A stretch of DNA of 64,000 bases from Babylonia areolata (lineage: Eukaryota; Mollusca; Gastropoda; Neogastropoda; Buccinidae): positions 97,827,986 through 97,891,985 of the forward strand of contig NC_134876.1 of the NCBI RefSeq assembly GCF_041734735.1, given 5' to 3'. Positions 29,852 to 43,000 of the stretch are shown here, in pieces. The position numbers and the translations under genes were made by a program. The notes under the pieces are model-generated. The model did not search any database. It was not told where the DNA came from and saw only the letters and a program-made list of their open reading frames with translations. The stretch's first letter is position 1, and each line of letters opens with the position of its first letter.

Positions 29852-30578
29852 CTGAAGGCCTGACCGGTGTACTGGGTCAACACACTGACCGGTGTACTGG
29901 GTCAACACACTGACCGGTGTACTGGGTCAACACACTGACCGGTGTACTGGGTCAACACACTGACCGGTGTACTGGGTCAACACACTGACCGGTGTATTGG
30001 GTCAACACACTGACCGGTGTATTGGGTCAACACATTGACCGGTGTATTGGGTCTACACATTGACCGGTGTACTGGGTCAACACATTGACCGGTGTATTGG
30101 GTCAACACATTGACCGGTGTACTGGGTCAACACACTGACCGGTGTACTGGGTCAACACACTGACCGGTGTACTGGGTCAACACACTGACCGGTGTATTGG
30201 GTCAACACATTGACCGGTGTACTGGGTCAACACACTGACCGGTGTATTGGGTCAACACATTGACCGGTGTACTGGGTCAACACACTGACCGGTGTACTGG
30301 GTCAACACATTGACCGGTGTACTGGGTCAACACACTGACCGGTGTATTGGGTCTACACATTGACCGGTGTACTGGGTCAACACACTGACCGGTGTACTGG
30401 GTCAACACATTGACCGGTGTACTGGGTCAACACACTGACCGGTGTACTGGGTCAACACATTGGTCAGACATCTGCTCCATTCTTTTTTTTCAATTTGTTT
30501 TTAAACAGGTGTGGCAAAGTATAAATGCATGTTTATATGGATCAGGCCATACGCTGTGACACCTTGAAACTGAAACTG
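29852..30578 (+). mobile_element. SINE-B tail carrying an internal 25-bp VNTR
   Basis: Begins gaaggcctgacc and ends with ggtcagacatctgct, caggtgtgg and cttgaaactgaaactg, the normal start and end of the SINE-B tail. The segment between has been amplified as the array at 29868-30460. Confidence 0.65.
29868..30460. repeat. 25-bp tandem repeat, about 24 copies
   Basis: Unit ctgaccggtgtactgggtca plus acaca, with a C/T alternative in tactggg/tattggg and c/t in acac(a/t)t. No spacers, so it is not a CRISPR array. Confidence 0.95.
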
Positions 30579-31025
30579 AAATTTTGACTGCACACATTGA
30601 AAATATAAGGTGCTTAGATTTTTTTTTAACAGAAAAAAGCATCAGTCAACAGGTTGGTCTTGTTCAGCATTAGTACCGCATGGTTAATTCAGTTGGAATT
30701 AGATAATGCATATTTGATAAAGAGTAATGAAATCATGCGTTTGCAGAGTTTTGTTTGTCTCTTTTTCTTCTTTTTTTTTTTCTTTTTTTCTTTTTTTACC
30801 TTTTTTCTTTTTTTCTTTTTTTTCTTTTTTCTTTTTTTTTCCTTTTTTTGTATGTCTTTCTGTTTATTTCAGACCATTCGAATTTCAATACAATGTGAAT
30901 TTAATTTTGTGCCTAATTCTGCACCGTGCTTTGTAGGATGGTCCATTTTATCTGAGTACCTTGCAGAGTGTCCATGTTTAACTGCCTCCATGAAAAGTGT
31001 ACAACTAAGTATTTATTGGTGTGTT

Positions 31026-31068
<43 letters not shown>

Positions 31069-31069
31069 A

Positions 31070-31115
<46 letters not shown>

Positions 31116-33333
31116 CCAGATCAAGAGATATCATATCATTAGAGACCATTGCAATAATATAATTATTTGATATAAATTAGTTTTTAACCAAACTTTTTGC
31201 ACTCCAAAGTTTTGAACATGCAGAAAATTCTTCATTTTGGACTCTGATGTTCAAAGGGTAAATAACCACTGAAGAAGTCAGTTGAAGCAATGACAAAATG
31301 TCAGCATCCTCATTTGAAAAAAAATAATGGCATTAAAATAAGAAGTAAAAAAAAATATATTTCATACATTCAAATTACAACGACAATGTACTTTTGGGAA
31401 GGGTACAAAAATGATAAAGAAGCCATATACATTCTTCCACAGTCATGTCACAGTTACATTTTTTTCCTTATTCAGAACACTTAGCCCTTACCTGACATAC
31501 TGACACACTGATCGGAAGCAGTCATTTTATCATGTCATCATTTTTAGTTCAAATAGCTTCTGCTTATATGAATTACATGTCTTTGCTGACAGAACTGTTT
31601 GGACTTGTCTAGAGTGATATTATCATGTATATTATGCCAGAAAAAATAATTTTGGTGATTTATCCATCGCCAAAAGGCAAAATGAAGACTGCGAATTAAG
31701 TTTGAAACTTTGATAGATCTGTATTCCGACCATAAAACTATGAAACACAAATTGATATGTTGGGTTCTGTTGATAGAATTGCTCTGATTCTAACACACAG
31801 CTTTCGGTTTAACAAACGTTTGTTTCTGATGGTGTGCAAAGATAATTATGATTTGGATCATTATAATTATCTATACATGTACTGGTAACTTGTTTCTGAT
31901 GGTAAACAAAATTATGATTTTGACCGCTAATGTGTATACGTGTACTGGTAACTACCAACCCACAATTCCACCCCTGGTGTTTTGGGGTTTGTTTTGTTAT
32001 TGTTGTTCTTCGGGAATCATACGTGAGATATGAAGGCTTTGCCTTTTGTATTCACCTGTCTGTTTTATTTATTTAAGTTTTCCTTATTTGTGTAAGAGAG
32101 TGCAAGCTTCATTGTGATGATAAAAAAAATAAATAAAATAGCAAAACTTGCTGCGTTTGAAGCTTCTGACGAAGGCTGTAACTGATGTCCATGATAAATA
32201 CTTGAGCAACACAGTTTTGAAAGACCTTGTGTATATTATTGTAGTTGAATCTGCTTTGTGGAGACATTCAGTGGCATTAATCTACTTCACAATAATTTCT
32301 TGTGCAACGCTTTTGTCCAACACGCACTTTGCTCTCGACAAATATTTTCACAGTGTTAAATGGGAAAAGAGAGCAAGGTGTACTTCATGATTAGTTTTGT
32401 GATATCGCATAATAATTATCAGTAATTTGTTTTGCTTGTACATATGATTTGCTGGTTCTGTACATGGTAAATGGCAAGAGAGCAAGTTTTAATTGCTTAA
32501 ACGTTTCTGTACTTGTCATTTTTTGTTTGCTTAGACCACAAAGAGAGAGAGAGGTGGTGTGTGTTTGAAATGTTTGTGGCAATAGGATTTACATGTGTGT
32601 AAACCTCTTATAAATTTTGCTCATTGATTTATAATCATAATCATATGATTTATAATTATAATCATATGAATCTGTGAGGAACATTTGACTTTACCACTCC
32701 TCGACAGAGTGCACCTTATGTTCACAGCTCTTACTTTTTTTTCTCTTGACACATCTTGTGACAATGCACTACCTCAAGCATTGATTTGGTTTTTATGCTT
32801 TCCATTTTTTTATAGCAAAATAACCCGTTGATATTCTGTTCCGTTGTGTGATGTGACTTGCATTGATATTGCACGAAATCTATAAACTTAAGGGGTCATT
32901 TCTCTTGATGCAACATCTATACAGTATGGGAAAATAATTGTCACTCCTGCAAGTGTGTTTGTCAGGCCAGGTGGCTACAGATCGTCTGTCTCTGGAAACA
33001 GGAGTTCTGTTGACTTGCATGAATGTTGTGGAATGCGTGCTCCCTGCTGATGTGTACAGATAAAGTGATCATTCTCAAAATGATTTATAGACATCCACAC
33101 AGGGATTCGCAGTAATGGACAGTAAACATTATTTGTTTACTGGCTGTTATGGATACAATCTGTTGCTTCTGCAGTCATAACTTTACCTCCCCCCCCCCCC
33201 CCCCCACACCCTCTTCTTTCTTTTCTTGTTCTCTTGTCCATCATTCTTGTTCTTTTACATCAACATGAAGACAATTGTTGGATAATCTGTTAAATCTGTT
33301 TCTATATATCCGTAGAAATATGTTTTTAGATTG

Positions 33334-33422
<89 letters not shown>

Positions 33423-33500
33423 GTATATATACCCCCAAAGAAATAAACCCCAAAGAAAATAATTGTCCTCATTTTTTCTAGTTCTTTTTTGTCTTGCCTT
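30579..33500. other. Intergenic, no gene seen
   Basis: AT-rich with long T tracts (30764-30850), (TG)n at 31026-31110, a C run at 33189-33206 and (TC)n(CA)n at 33339-33420. No ORF with a recognisable domain. Confidence 0.6.
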
Positions 33501-33890
33501 GACGGGGCAATAGCTGAGTGGTTAAATCATTGGATTTTTAATCTGAGGGTCCCGGATTCAAATCTCGGTGACGGCGCCTGGTGGGTAAAGGGTGGAGATT
33601 TTCCCGATCTCCCAGGTCAACATGTGTGCAGACCTGCTAGTGCCTGAACACCCTTCGTGTGTATACGCAAGCAGAAGATCAAATATGCAAGTTAAAGATC
33701 CTGTAATCCATGTCAGCATTCAGTGGATTATGGAAACGCAAGAACATACCCAGTCTGCACACCTAGGAAAGCGGAGTATGGCTGCCTACATGGCGGGGTG
33801 AAAACGATCATACACCTAAAAGCCCACTCGTGTACATACCAGTGAATGTGGGAGTTGCAGCCCACAAACACAAAAGAAGAAGAAGATGTC
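33501..33890 (+). mobile_element. SINE-A, near full length
   Basis: Head tagctgagtggttaaatca with cggattcaaatct at the box B position; body gttaaagatcctgtaatcc and tggctgcctacatggcgggg; 3' end aagaagaagaag. Same family as 9379 and 13992. Confidence 0.85.
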
Positions 33891-34260
33891 TTGCCTCAAT
33901 TATGTCCAGGATGATTCTCAGTGAAGATAACTTTTTTATGATAGGTATCTTTACTAATGGAGGTTGGTTTTACGTGTGGGCAGTCAAGGAACAGAATCAA
34001 CCAGCACATGCAAGGTAGGTGATGTCCTGTGTGTGTTAAATCAGAACAGGCACCCCTGAACACCATGCACCAATATCAGTAAGCAGCAGTGCAGGGTCTC
34101 CTCTGTTGTATGGCCTCTAATTGGTAACGTGATATTAGTTGGACTGCTGACACGGGGACTGCAATGGATAAGCCCAGGTTTGGCTGTGTGTGGGAGACTC
34201 GGAATGAGAGGTGTGGAAGTAATGAGCTGAAACAGTGCAGATGATGTGGAGCAGAAAAAA

Positions 34261-34874
<614 letters not shown>

Positions 34875-35702
34875 ATAGTGGTCAACACAGTCATATCTTC
34901 TTAGTGGTCAACATAGTCATATCTTCATAGTGGTCAACACAGTCATATCTTCACAGTGGTCAACATAGTAATATCTTCATAGAGGTCAACACAGTTGTAT
35001 CTTCACAGTGGTCAACATAGTCATATCTTCATAGTGGTCAACACAGTCATATCTTCTTAGTGCTCAACATAGTCATATCTTCATAGTGGTCAACACAGTC
35101 ATATCTTCATAGTGGTCCACACAGTCATATCTTCACAGTGGTCAACACAGTCATATCTTCATAGTGGTCCACACAGTCATATCTTCATAGTGGTCAACAC
35201 AATCATATCTTCACAGTGGTCAACACAGTCATATCTTCACAGTGGTCAACACAGATATCTTCACAGTGGTCAACACAGTCATATCTTCTTAGTGCTCAAC
35301 ATAGTCATATCTTCACAGTGGTCAACATAGTCATATCTTCATAGTGGTCAACACAGTCGTATCTTCACAGTGGTCAACATATTCATATCTTCATAGTGGT
35401 CAACACAGTCATATCTTCATAGTGGTCAACACAGTCGTATCTTCACAGTGGTCAACATAGTCATATCTTCACAGTGGTCAACATAGTCATATCTTCATAG
35501 TGGTCAACACAGTCATATCTTCACAGTGGTCAACATAGTCATATCTTCATAGTGGTCAACACAGTCGTATCTTCACAGTGGTCAACATATTCATATCTTC
35601 ATAGTGGTCAACACAGTCATATCTTCATAGTGGTCCACACAGTCATATCTTCACAGTGGTCAACACAGTCATATCTTCACAGTGGTCAACACAGTCATAT
35701 CA
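34875..35702. repeat. 26-bp tandem repeat, about 32 copies
   Basis: Unit agtggtcaacacagtcatat plus cttcat (or cttcac). A second-order alternation of acacag/acatag and cat/cac variants is visible. Confidence 0.94.
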
Positions 35703-36423
35703 TAGATCTTGCTGATAGGAGGAATGGTTAGGAAGGTGAACTGGGTTTGGACTTGCCTCCTCTCTGCTTCATCTGTCTCTGACCAGAGTCTTATTAATTG
35801 TGTTTAGCTTGGACAGTATTTTATTTCAAAATGCCAAATTCAAATACAGTGAATTTCACAGAACAAGATGGAAGTCTTATGCTGTCCTGTTGTAATGTAC
35901 ACAAACACTGAATATGTTATATGGATTGAAAGATATGTCTCAAAACAACATCAGTGATAATAATGATAATAATAATAATTGTTATTATAACCCAGTTTTG
36001 TTCCAACACCTACTTTTTTCTTATGTGCTACACTGTTTTCCTTTAATTGCATTTTCCTAGACACTCTCAGACAACCAGACAATGGTGTTTAACAAAAGAA
36101 CAATCATGCACTCTAGCTTTCTGGTGTGGGTTTTTTGTTTGTTTCGTTTTTCTTTTTTTCTTTTTCTTCTTCTTTTTTTTCACTTTTCTCTTTTTTGGTT
36201 GTTTTTCTCCGCTCCAGCTAATGCTAAATACGTGGAAGGCCATATCGGGGCTGTGTGTTAATTTTCAAGCACATAATATATGTTGTGTCAAAACCATTCG
36301 ACTGACGTGCCAGCTCGAGGCTAGCTGAAGATCTCAACCATTTTTGATTGAGGGTGTAACACAACCATCTGCAGTTGTTGTTGTTGGTTGGTTTATTTGT
36401 TTTTGTTTTTGTTTGTTTGTTTG

Positions 36424-36478
<55 letters not shown>

Positions 36479-36690
36479 ATATGGTTGTTTTGTTTTGTTT
36501 GTTCAGCCTGCATCATATATGAGCACCGGTGATAGTAATTGCTCTGGAGTTTGACACCTTTTTTCTGTTAAGACTTGAAAGATAAGTAATACCACTGAAA
36601 GTGTGTTAACAGAGTGGTTAGAAGATCTTTCCCATCACTTTCCCGTCTGAACACGTATGTACCATATGTTTCCTTTGGAGAGTTTTCCTC
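35703..36690. other. Intergenic, no gene seen
   Basis: AT-rich with a T tract (36140-36200) and (TG)n at 36427-36474. Confidence 0.55.
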
Positions 36691-36694
36691 ACAC

Positions 36695-37210
36695 CACCCA
36701 GGTGTGAATGGGTACCGGACATCAGCTGGAAAAGGCTGAAGTGGCAGAATGAAAGGACTGGCCCCGCCTTCCTGTACCGAGTTCATAACACAGCACACCT
36801 GACATCAACTGGAAAAGGCTGAACTGGTAGAATGAAAGGACTGGCCCCCGCCTTCCTGTACCGAGTTCATAACAGCACACCTGACATCAACTGGAAAAGG
36901 CTGAACTGGTAGAATGAAAGGACTGGCCCCCGCCTTCCTGTACCGAGTTCATAACAGCACACCTGACATCAACTGGAAAAGGCTGAAATGGCAGAATGAA
37001 AGGACTGGCCCCCGCCTTCCTGTACCGAGTTCATAACAGCACACCTGACATCAACTGGAAAAGGCTGAACTGGTAGAATGAAAGGACTGGCCCCGCCTTC
37101 CTGTACCGAGTTCATAACACAGCACACCTGACATCAACTGGAAAAGGCTGAACTGGTAGAATGAAAGGACTGGCCCCCGCCTTCCTGTACCGAGTTCATA
37201 ACACAGCACA
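36695..37210. repeat. 82-bp tandem repeat, about 6 copies, related to SINE-C
   Basis: The unit contains acatcaactggaaaaggctg, gaatgaaaggactggcc and ccttcctgtaccgagttcat. The left end (cacccaggtgtgaatgggta) matches the SINE-C body at 1915-1935, so the array probably grew from that element. Confidence 0.88.
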
Positions 37211-37337
37211 TATGAATAATACTGTCCCCAGTATCGTAAAAGGTGATGGCTTCAACCTTAATATATTATATATGAGCCATTTATTTGTTATATTTTCTGG
37301 TCATCACTCCCTCAGATGGACTTGTGAGGCTCCATAG

Positions 37338-37728
37338 ACATTCAGAAAACAGAAGTAGTGATTGTGTCTATATCCATAGGTTTAGACAACTGAAGTAATA
37401 ATTATGTCTATATCCGAATGTTCAGCACACAGAAATTATTAATTAAGTCCATATCCAAACGTTCAGTACACAAAAGTAGTAATTATGTCTATATCTAAAC
37501 ATTCAGTACAACAGAAGTATTAATTAAGTCAATATATATACATTCAGTGCTCAGAACTAGTAATTATGTCACTATCCATGCATTCAAAACACAGATAAGT
37601 TTTAATTACATCTATATCCTTACTTTTAGTGTACAGAAGTAGTAATAATGTCTATATCCATACGTTCAGTGTACAGAAGTAGAAAATATGTCTATATCCA
37701 TCCGTTCAGTGCACAGAAGTAGAAATAT
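37338..37728. repeat. Degenerate tandem repeat of about 40 bp, roughly 10 copies
   Basis: The unit resembles ttcagtacacagaagtagta plus attatgtctatatccatacg, with many substitutions. It is older than the other arrays. Confidence 0.8.
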
Positions 37729-38012
37729 GTACATACATATCCTAGCTTACGCACGCCAGCCATATCTTTCCTCCACATCAAGCACAAGATACGTAGCATT
37801 CACTTTCAGTGACAGCACTGACAGATTGAGTGACAACTGCAAACTGCTTCACCGAACACCATATAAAAAAGCTGCTTCCAGTTATATGTTCCCCATCATG
37901 TTGTCTTGCAATGCAGAGAATAGGGATAAAGGATCCGTGTGCAGGATTTTGTTTTAGAATGTGATCATGCTGTCTTGCAATTCAGAGAATGATTTGTGTG
38001 CAGTATTTCGTT

Positions 38013-38244
38013 TTAACTCACTCAGTACGGCCAGTCCTCTCTTCTCCTCTACACAGACCCATCGGATGTCCAGTGGTTGTCTGAATGACCCAACCTTCAG
38101 CTTCCGTCGTCAGAATTGTGGTATTCTTTGTCAACATTCACCTCTTCAGTATAAGAGCCTTCCGTTTGCAGTATTTTGATGATGGTAATTGGGGTGAAAC
38201 GCTGTTAACGTCGTCTCTTTCGCCGTTCGTATGGAGAGAGTTAA
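38013..38244 (+). mobile_element. TTAA-flanked MITE, copy 2 (232 bp)
   Basis: Starts ttaactcactcagtacggcc and ends tatggagagagttaa, with TTAA on both sides. It matches 15656-15914 in the opposite orientation without the 27-base duplication. It sits inside an imperfect local repeat (cttgca…gagaat…gtgtgcag…attttgtttt). Confidence 0.72.
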
Positions 38245-39479
38245 AATGTGATCATGTTGTCTTGCAGTTTGAGGAATGGGAATCAAGTATTTATCATGTA
38301 AGATTTTGTTTTACGATTTTGTTGTTATTCCACTGGAAGCATGCACTTTGATGTCAATTCTGTTTAACGTTCAGATGACCAGCAGTGCCTGTTGTTTTTT
38401 ATTTTGTTTTGTTTTGTTCTTCTTCTTTTTTTTCTGTCACCAATAGAAGTTGTACTGTGAATGAGTCATTTCTATTTTTTGCCTCTCACCAATTGAAGTG
38501 TCATTTCCGTTGAATGTTAAGATCAACTGCAACTTTTACTGTGTTAGAGTGTTCTAATTTCTATGCATATTAACACCTCTGAATTGAAATGTGAGCAGGG
38601 TAGTCTTTTGTTTTGTTTTTGGGTTTGTTTGTTTTTTTGTTGTTTTTTTTTTTTATTGTTTTTGTTGTTGTTGTTGTTTTGGTGTTTTTTTGTTTGTTTT
38701 TTGTTGTTGGTTTTGTTATTGTTATTGTTGTTGTTGATTTTTTGTTGTTGTTTTTTTTGTTGTTGTTGTTTTTTTGTTGTTGTTTTTTTTGTTTTGTTTT
38801 GTTTTGTTTGTTTGTTTTTAATGCATCGCACCATTCAGTCTGATCAGAGGCATATCCCATTTTAATTGTTTCCAACAAGCCAGTCAGGGCTTCAAAATAA
38901 TCAGTGACAACAATGAATTAAGAAAAATCATGTTATATTAAGCATGAAAATTTCAAAGAGCTTCAAAAGTGTACGCAAAGACAAAGCTTCAAAAGTGTAT
39001 ACTCATAAAATGGTGTATTATTTTAAGCATTCGTGTAAAAGAAAAAACAAAACAAAGCTTTTTATCGTGTATGAATTGAGCAGCTTTTGATTTTCCTTGA
39101 CAAAAGCAAATAGGACAGCTTCAAAGAATGAAAACATGGGATCACAGCCATTAATTAATTAATTAATTAATTAATTAATTAATAATAATGATGATGATAA
39201 TAATAATAAATAATTTTAAAAAACCCAGATAGTTCGATCAATTGGAGACCCACAGTGATACCGGCTCTTTCTGTTTTGTGCAGATCTTTCCCCTCGTTTA
39301 CCGGTTTCACAAAAGTTCAGGACCATTTCATACAAGCAGGTATGCTTTAATAGTGTTAAACCATTGAGATGACAGGTATGTTTTACACACAACTGAGATG
39401 ACAGGGATATTTTTATAAAGTGTAAACAGTTGAGATGATTTCAGTTATGCAAGCTGCGTATGGTTTACATACACAAACA
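38245..39479. other. Intergenic, low complexity, no gene seen
   Basis: A TTG/T-rich stretch fills 38600-38820 and a (TTAA)n run lies at 39151-39184. Confidence 0.55.
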
Positions 39480-39605
39480 GCCGTTTCAGGCATATGTGGA
39501 TTTTTTTTTCTTTTGACAAATTTTTGCCAGGGACAACTTTTGTTGCCACAGGTTCTTTTACATACACTAAGTGCATGCTACAGACGGGACCCTGATTTTT
39601 CGTTT
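39480..39605 (-). mobile_element. SINE central-domain fragment
   Basis: Blocks such as tttgccagggacaactttt and agtgcatgctacagacggga match the central part of SINE-B/D in inverted orientation. Confidence 0.6.
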
Positions 39606-40339
39606 TATCCTATAATGACCATAAATGAACCCTGTACATTAAAATGATATTTTGATTTATGTCAGACCACTCTCTATCCAATATTTTTCCATCTATATGA
39701 TGCGGGAAGTGATGTATGATATAATCAATGCCGAGATGACTGAGAGTTTCAGAAGAATAATTTCTAATGCCTGTATGATTTTTTTTTAATCCTATGATGT
39801 GACGAAGCTTTTGTATCTCCTGTCTTTCAGTTCTGTGAAATGTAACCAGGATTGTTGTTGTTGGTGATATTTTGTTTATTATATGTCCCAAAAAGGTTTT
39901 TTATACGTGCAGTTCAGAATGTGACAATTTGCACCACGTTCACATTTTGTTTACGTTTAAGCTGGAAAAGAACAACTGTTACAATGTACAAAAACAACTC
40001 CCGGTAGGAAATGTTTGGTGAAATTTGTAACCATACAAGATAAACAATTGAAAATATCACTGTGGTTGAAAATCCTTACAACAGTGACAAAACACTTTTT
40101 CTTTTTTTCTCTAGGTTTTTTATTTTCAATATTGTTTTCTTAAGCCCTAGGCAATCATTTGGGAATCTGTTTAATGATTTGTGGATAATTGCTTTGTTTC
40201 TGTAACATTCATTATCATTATTGTTATTCGTATTATCATTCATACATTTCTATTTATTTACCTATTTGTTTTATTTTTATTTATTATTTTATCAGTTCAT
40301 TAATTTAATTATTTATTTCATTTTCTTTTAATTTCCCTC

Positions 40340-40445
40340 AAGGCCAAAGTGCGTAGGGTAACTATGATGCTGGTCAGGCATCTGCTTTGCAGATGTGGTG
40401 TAGTGTATATGGACATGTCCAAACACAGTTGACTTGAGTAACTGG
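40340..40445 (+). mobile_element. SINE-B tail fragment
   Basis: Contains gctggtcaggcatctgcttt, gcagatgtggtgtagtg and tatatggacatgtcc, as in the other tails. Confidence 0.65.
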
Positions 40446-43000
40446 AGTTTTTTTGGCTGGTCGTTTGAGATGGGAGAAGACACCAAGGTCTGAAAAACCA
40501 GTGTGCATGAATGCATTGTTCGAGTGTAAGGTTACAAGACATACATGGCTTCATTTGTCACTTTCAAGTGAGGACATCAATTTAAAGCGCTTTAACTGCC
40601 CAGACCTTGGCCTAAAAGAAAGATTGCTCACTGATAGTGCCAAACAATGGGAAGTGTTTTATTGAGTGTCACTTTGGAATAGAACGTATCTGCTCAAATA
40701 AAAATGAAACTGTCATTTTTGAATCAGCTGTTTTTTTTAGATCAACATATAATCATTGTATATGACCATTATATCTTAAGACTCATGATCAAGAGTACAA
40801 TTTTATCTTTTACATCACAGGAGTCAAACGGAGTTGCTTATCAGGACAGAGACCCCCCTTTCCCATAAGGAATTAGCCTATGCTCTTATTTTTGCCAAAC
40901 AACTGCACTTTCAAAACCAGCTGATAGTTGCTATTTAGTGTTCTAGTATTTGAGGTTTTTTTAAGTGTTTAGCAGTGTAGAAATACTCATACAGTGCATA
41001 TTACAATATGTACTGGAGATTCATAGCCTTTGAAACATGGGGACTTTTTTTTTTTTATTCAACTGCCGGTGTACAGCGGTTGCAGTGACAATACCAGCAG
41101 TTTCATTGACAGTCAGCTGAATCACAGAATATTTTTAAATGTTTACTCATGTCCAGCCGACAAAGCTGTAGATTTGGAATAATTACCTTCTGCAATCAGT
41201 GAAACCCCTGGCTCATTCATTTGGCTGTTCTGTACAGTTCCACCATGAGAAAAAAAAACCAGTCCACCATTTTTAATGAACAATTTTTTCATGTTTGTTG
41301 TAACTGTATAGTTGCTGATATGTCAGAGCCAGTGTGACGGGATCAGCCATTCCCCTCCCTGCCTTCTTCCCCTATCTGTCATCAATACTTCATGCTGTCA
41401 CGAAATGGATGGTCTTTGTGTGAATATTAATGCTTCATGATTCAGGCATGGATGGGCACGACTTCCTTAACAACGATCTTCAGGCTGTGGAGTGATATGC
41501 ATGCTTCTTATATGTTGGCCATTCTGTCACGATTGTACTTCTTGCTTGGAAACCTAACTTTGCTGAAGATCTGCACCAGCATTGAAAATAGAATTTATTT
41601 GTTGCATGTTTCCGTATTTCATTAGTTTGAACACAAGAAAAGAAAATCAAAGGATTGTTTCCATGATGTATACATGTGCACTGCATTTCCTGTTGGCAGT
41701 CTCACTCTTTTCAATTGGTATGTAGTTCATTTCACTAGTCTACAGTTTCAAAGAGAACATGATACATTTGCAGCAAACAAGTACATGTTAATGTTTCTGT
41801 CATTAGTTTAGTAAAGAGTCGACATAGATTTTTCCCCCAAATAAAATAAATATTTTAAATGAGAACAGGAACCATGCGGGATATAGTTTTTATATTAGAA
41901 TAATAATTCAAGCAAGATAACAGACAATTCACATTTACGGATGAAAATATGCCATTTTCTTTCATTATACAGGACTGGGAGCATTTGAAAACAGGATTTT
42001 GTTGTTTTGTGCAGTACACAATTATACCGCTTATGAATTGAAAACACCTCAAATTTTTGTTGAGATGGTTTCTGCAAGCCCTGTTTGTAAAATCCATGCA
42101 CATTCTGTGTCATGTATCTGTGGGAATGCTTACCTTTCAAATGCGATACTTTCCACAGTAAGTCAAAAAATGTGACATAACCCTTAAGACCATAGTAATG
42201 ATGCAAGATTGATTTATTTGAATAAAATATGTGCACAATCGGACAGCGTGCATGCACATGTTGCAACAAATGTGTTGTCTGTTGATGATCGAGGGCCTTC
42301 ATATGTATGTACATGTAATAAATGTGTATGGTCTGTGTATGCACATGTAATAGGTGTGTATTGTCTGTTCATGAGGATCCTCAAGTCTAAGGTTTAAAAG
42401 CACTCCAAGTAGCACATCACGCATCATATGCAGGTAGATAATTTTTCTCCAAGGATTTCAACATGGCATTGTAACCACAAATACTGTGCCATTTTAAGTT
42501 TTCAATATCTCCCCTTCACATATGATATTAGATGTCTTCCCAGTATTGCAGTGGCCAAGGATGCCTTCATGACTTCGAAACAGACAATGCGAGTCAAAAA
42601 GGATTATCAAGATTTTGTAGTTGTTCACAGCATTTACTACATCATGTCTCACATACAAGCCGCCATTCACACTATATAATCTCAAACAGAAGCACCCAAA
42701 ACCCTCCAAATGACACAAAACACTTTAATTCATTCCCAAACATCCACTCAAAGCACATACACATTCCCTTGCCAATACCTGGACACTCTTCAATGAATAT
42801 AAAAACTATTTTAACAGTCCTGAAACCGTAAGAACATTACTTGGGCCCCTAAAATATTCATCTAACTTTGACCAGTTAGTGTTCAGCAAACTGCAAACAC
42901 AAAAATTCTACCTTACATGTTTAAAAACACTGCAATGAAAAATGATTCTTTTTTAAGTACTGTAAAAACTAATATATATATATATATATTTATATATAAA
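40446..43000. other. Intergenic or distal 3'UTR, no gene seen
   Basis: AT-rich with no domain-bearing ORF on either strand. It could include the far end of the G3BP transcript (read leftwards). Confidence 0.45.

Noticed and set aside
29868-30460. CRISPR-like regular repeat
   Set aside because: Units of 25 bases are directly adjacent with no unique spacers, and the genome is eukaryotic.
39284-39339. 56-base exon-like segment (ttttgtgcag ... caagcag|gtatgc)
   Set aside because: Good-looking splice sites, but neither open frame resembles a protein and no partner exon was found; chance is likely.
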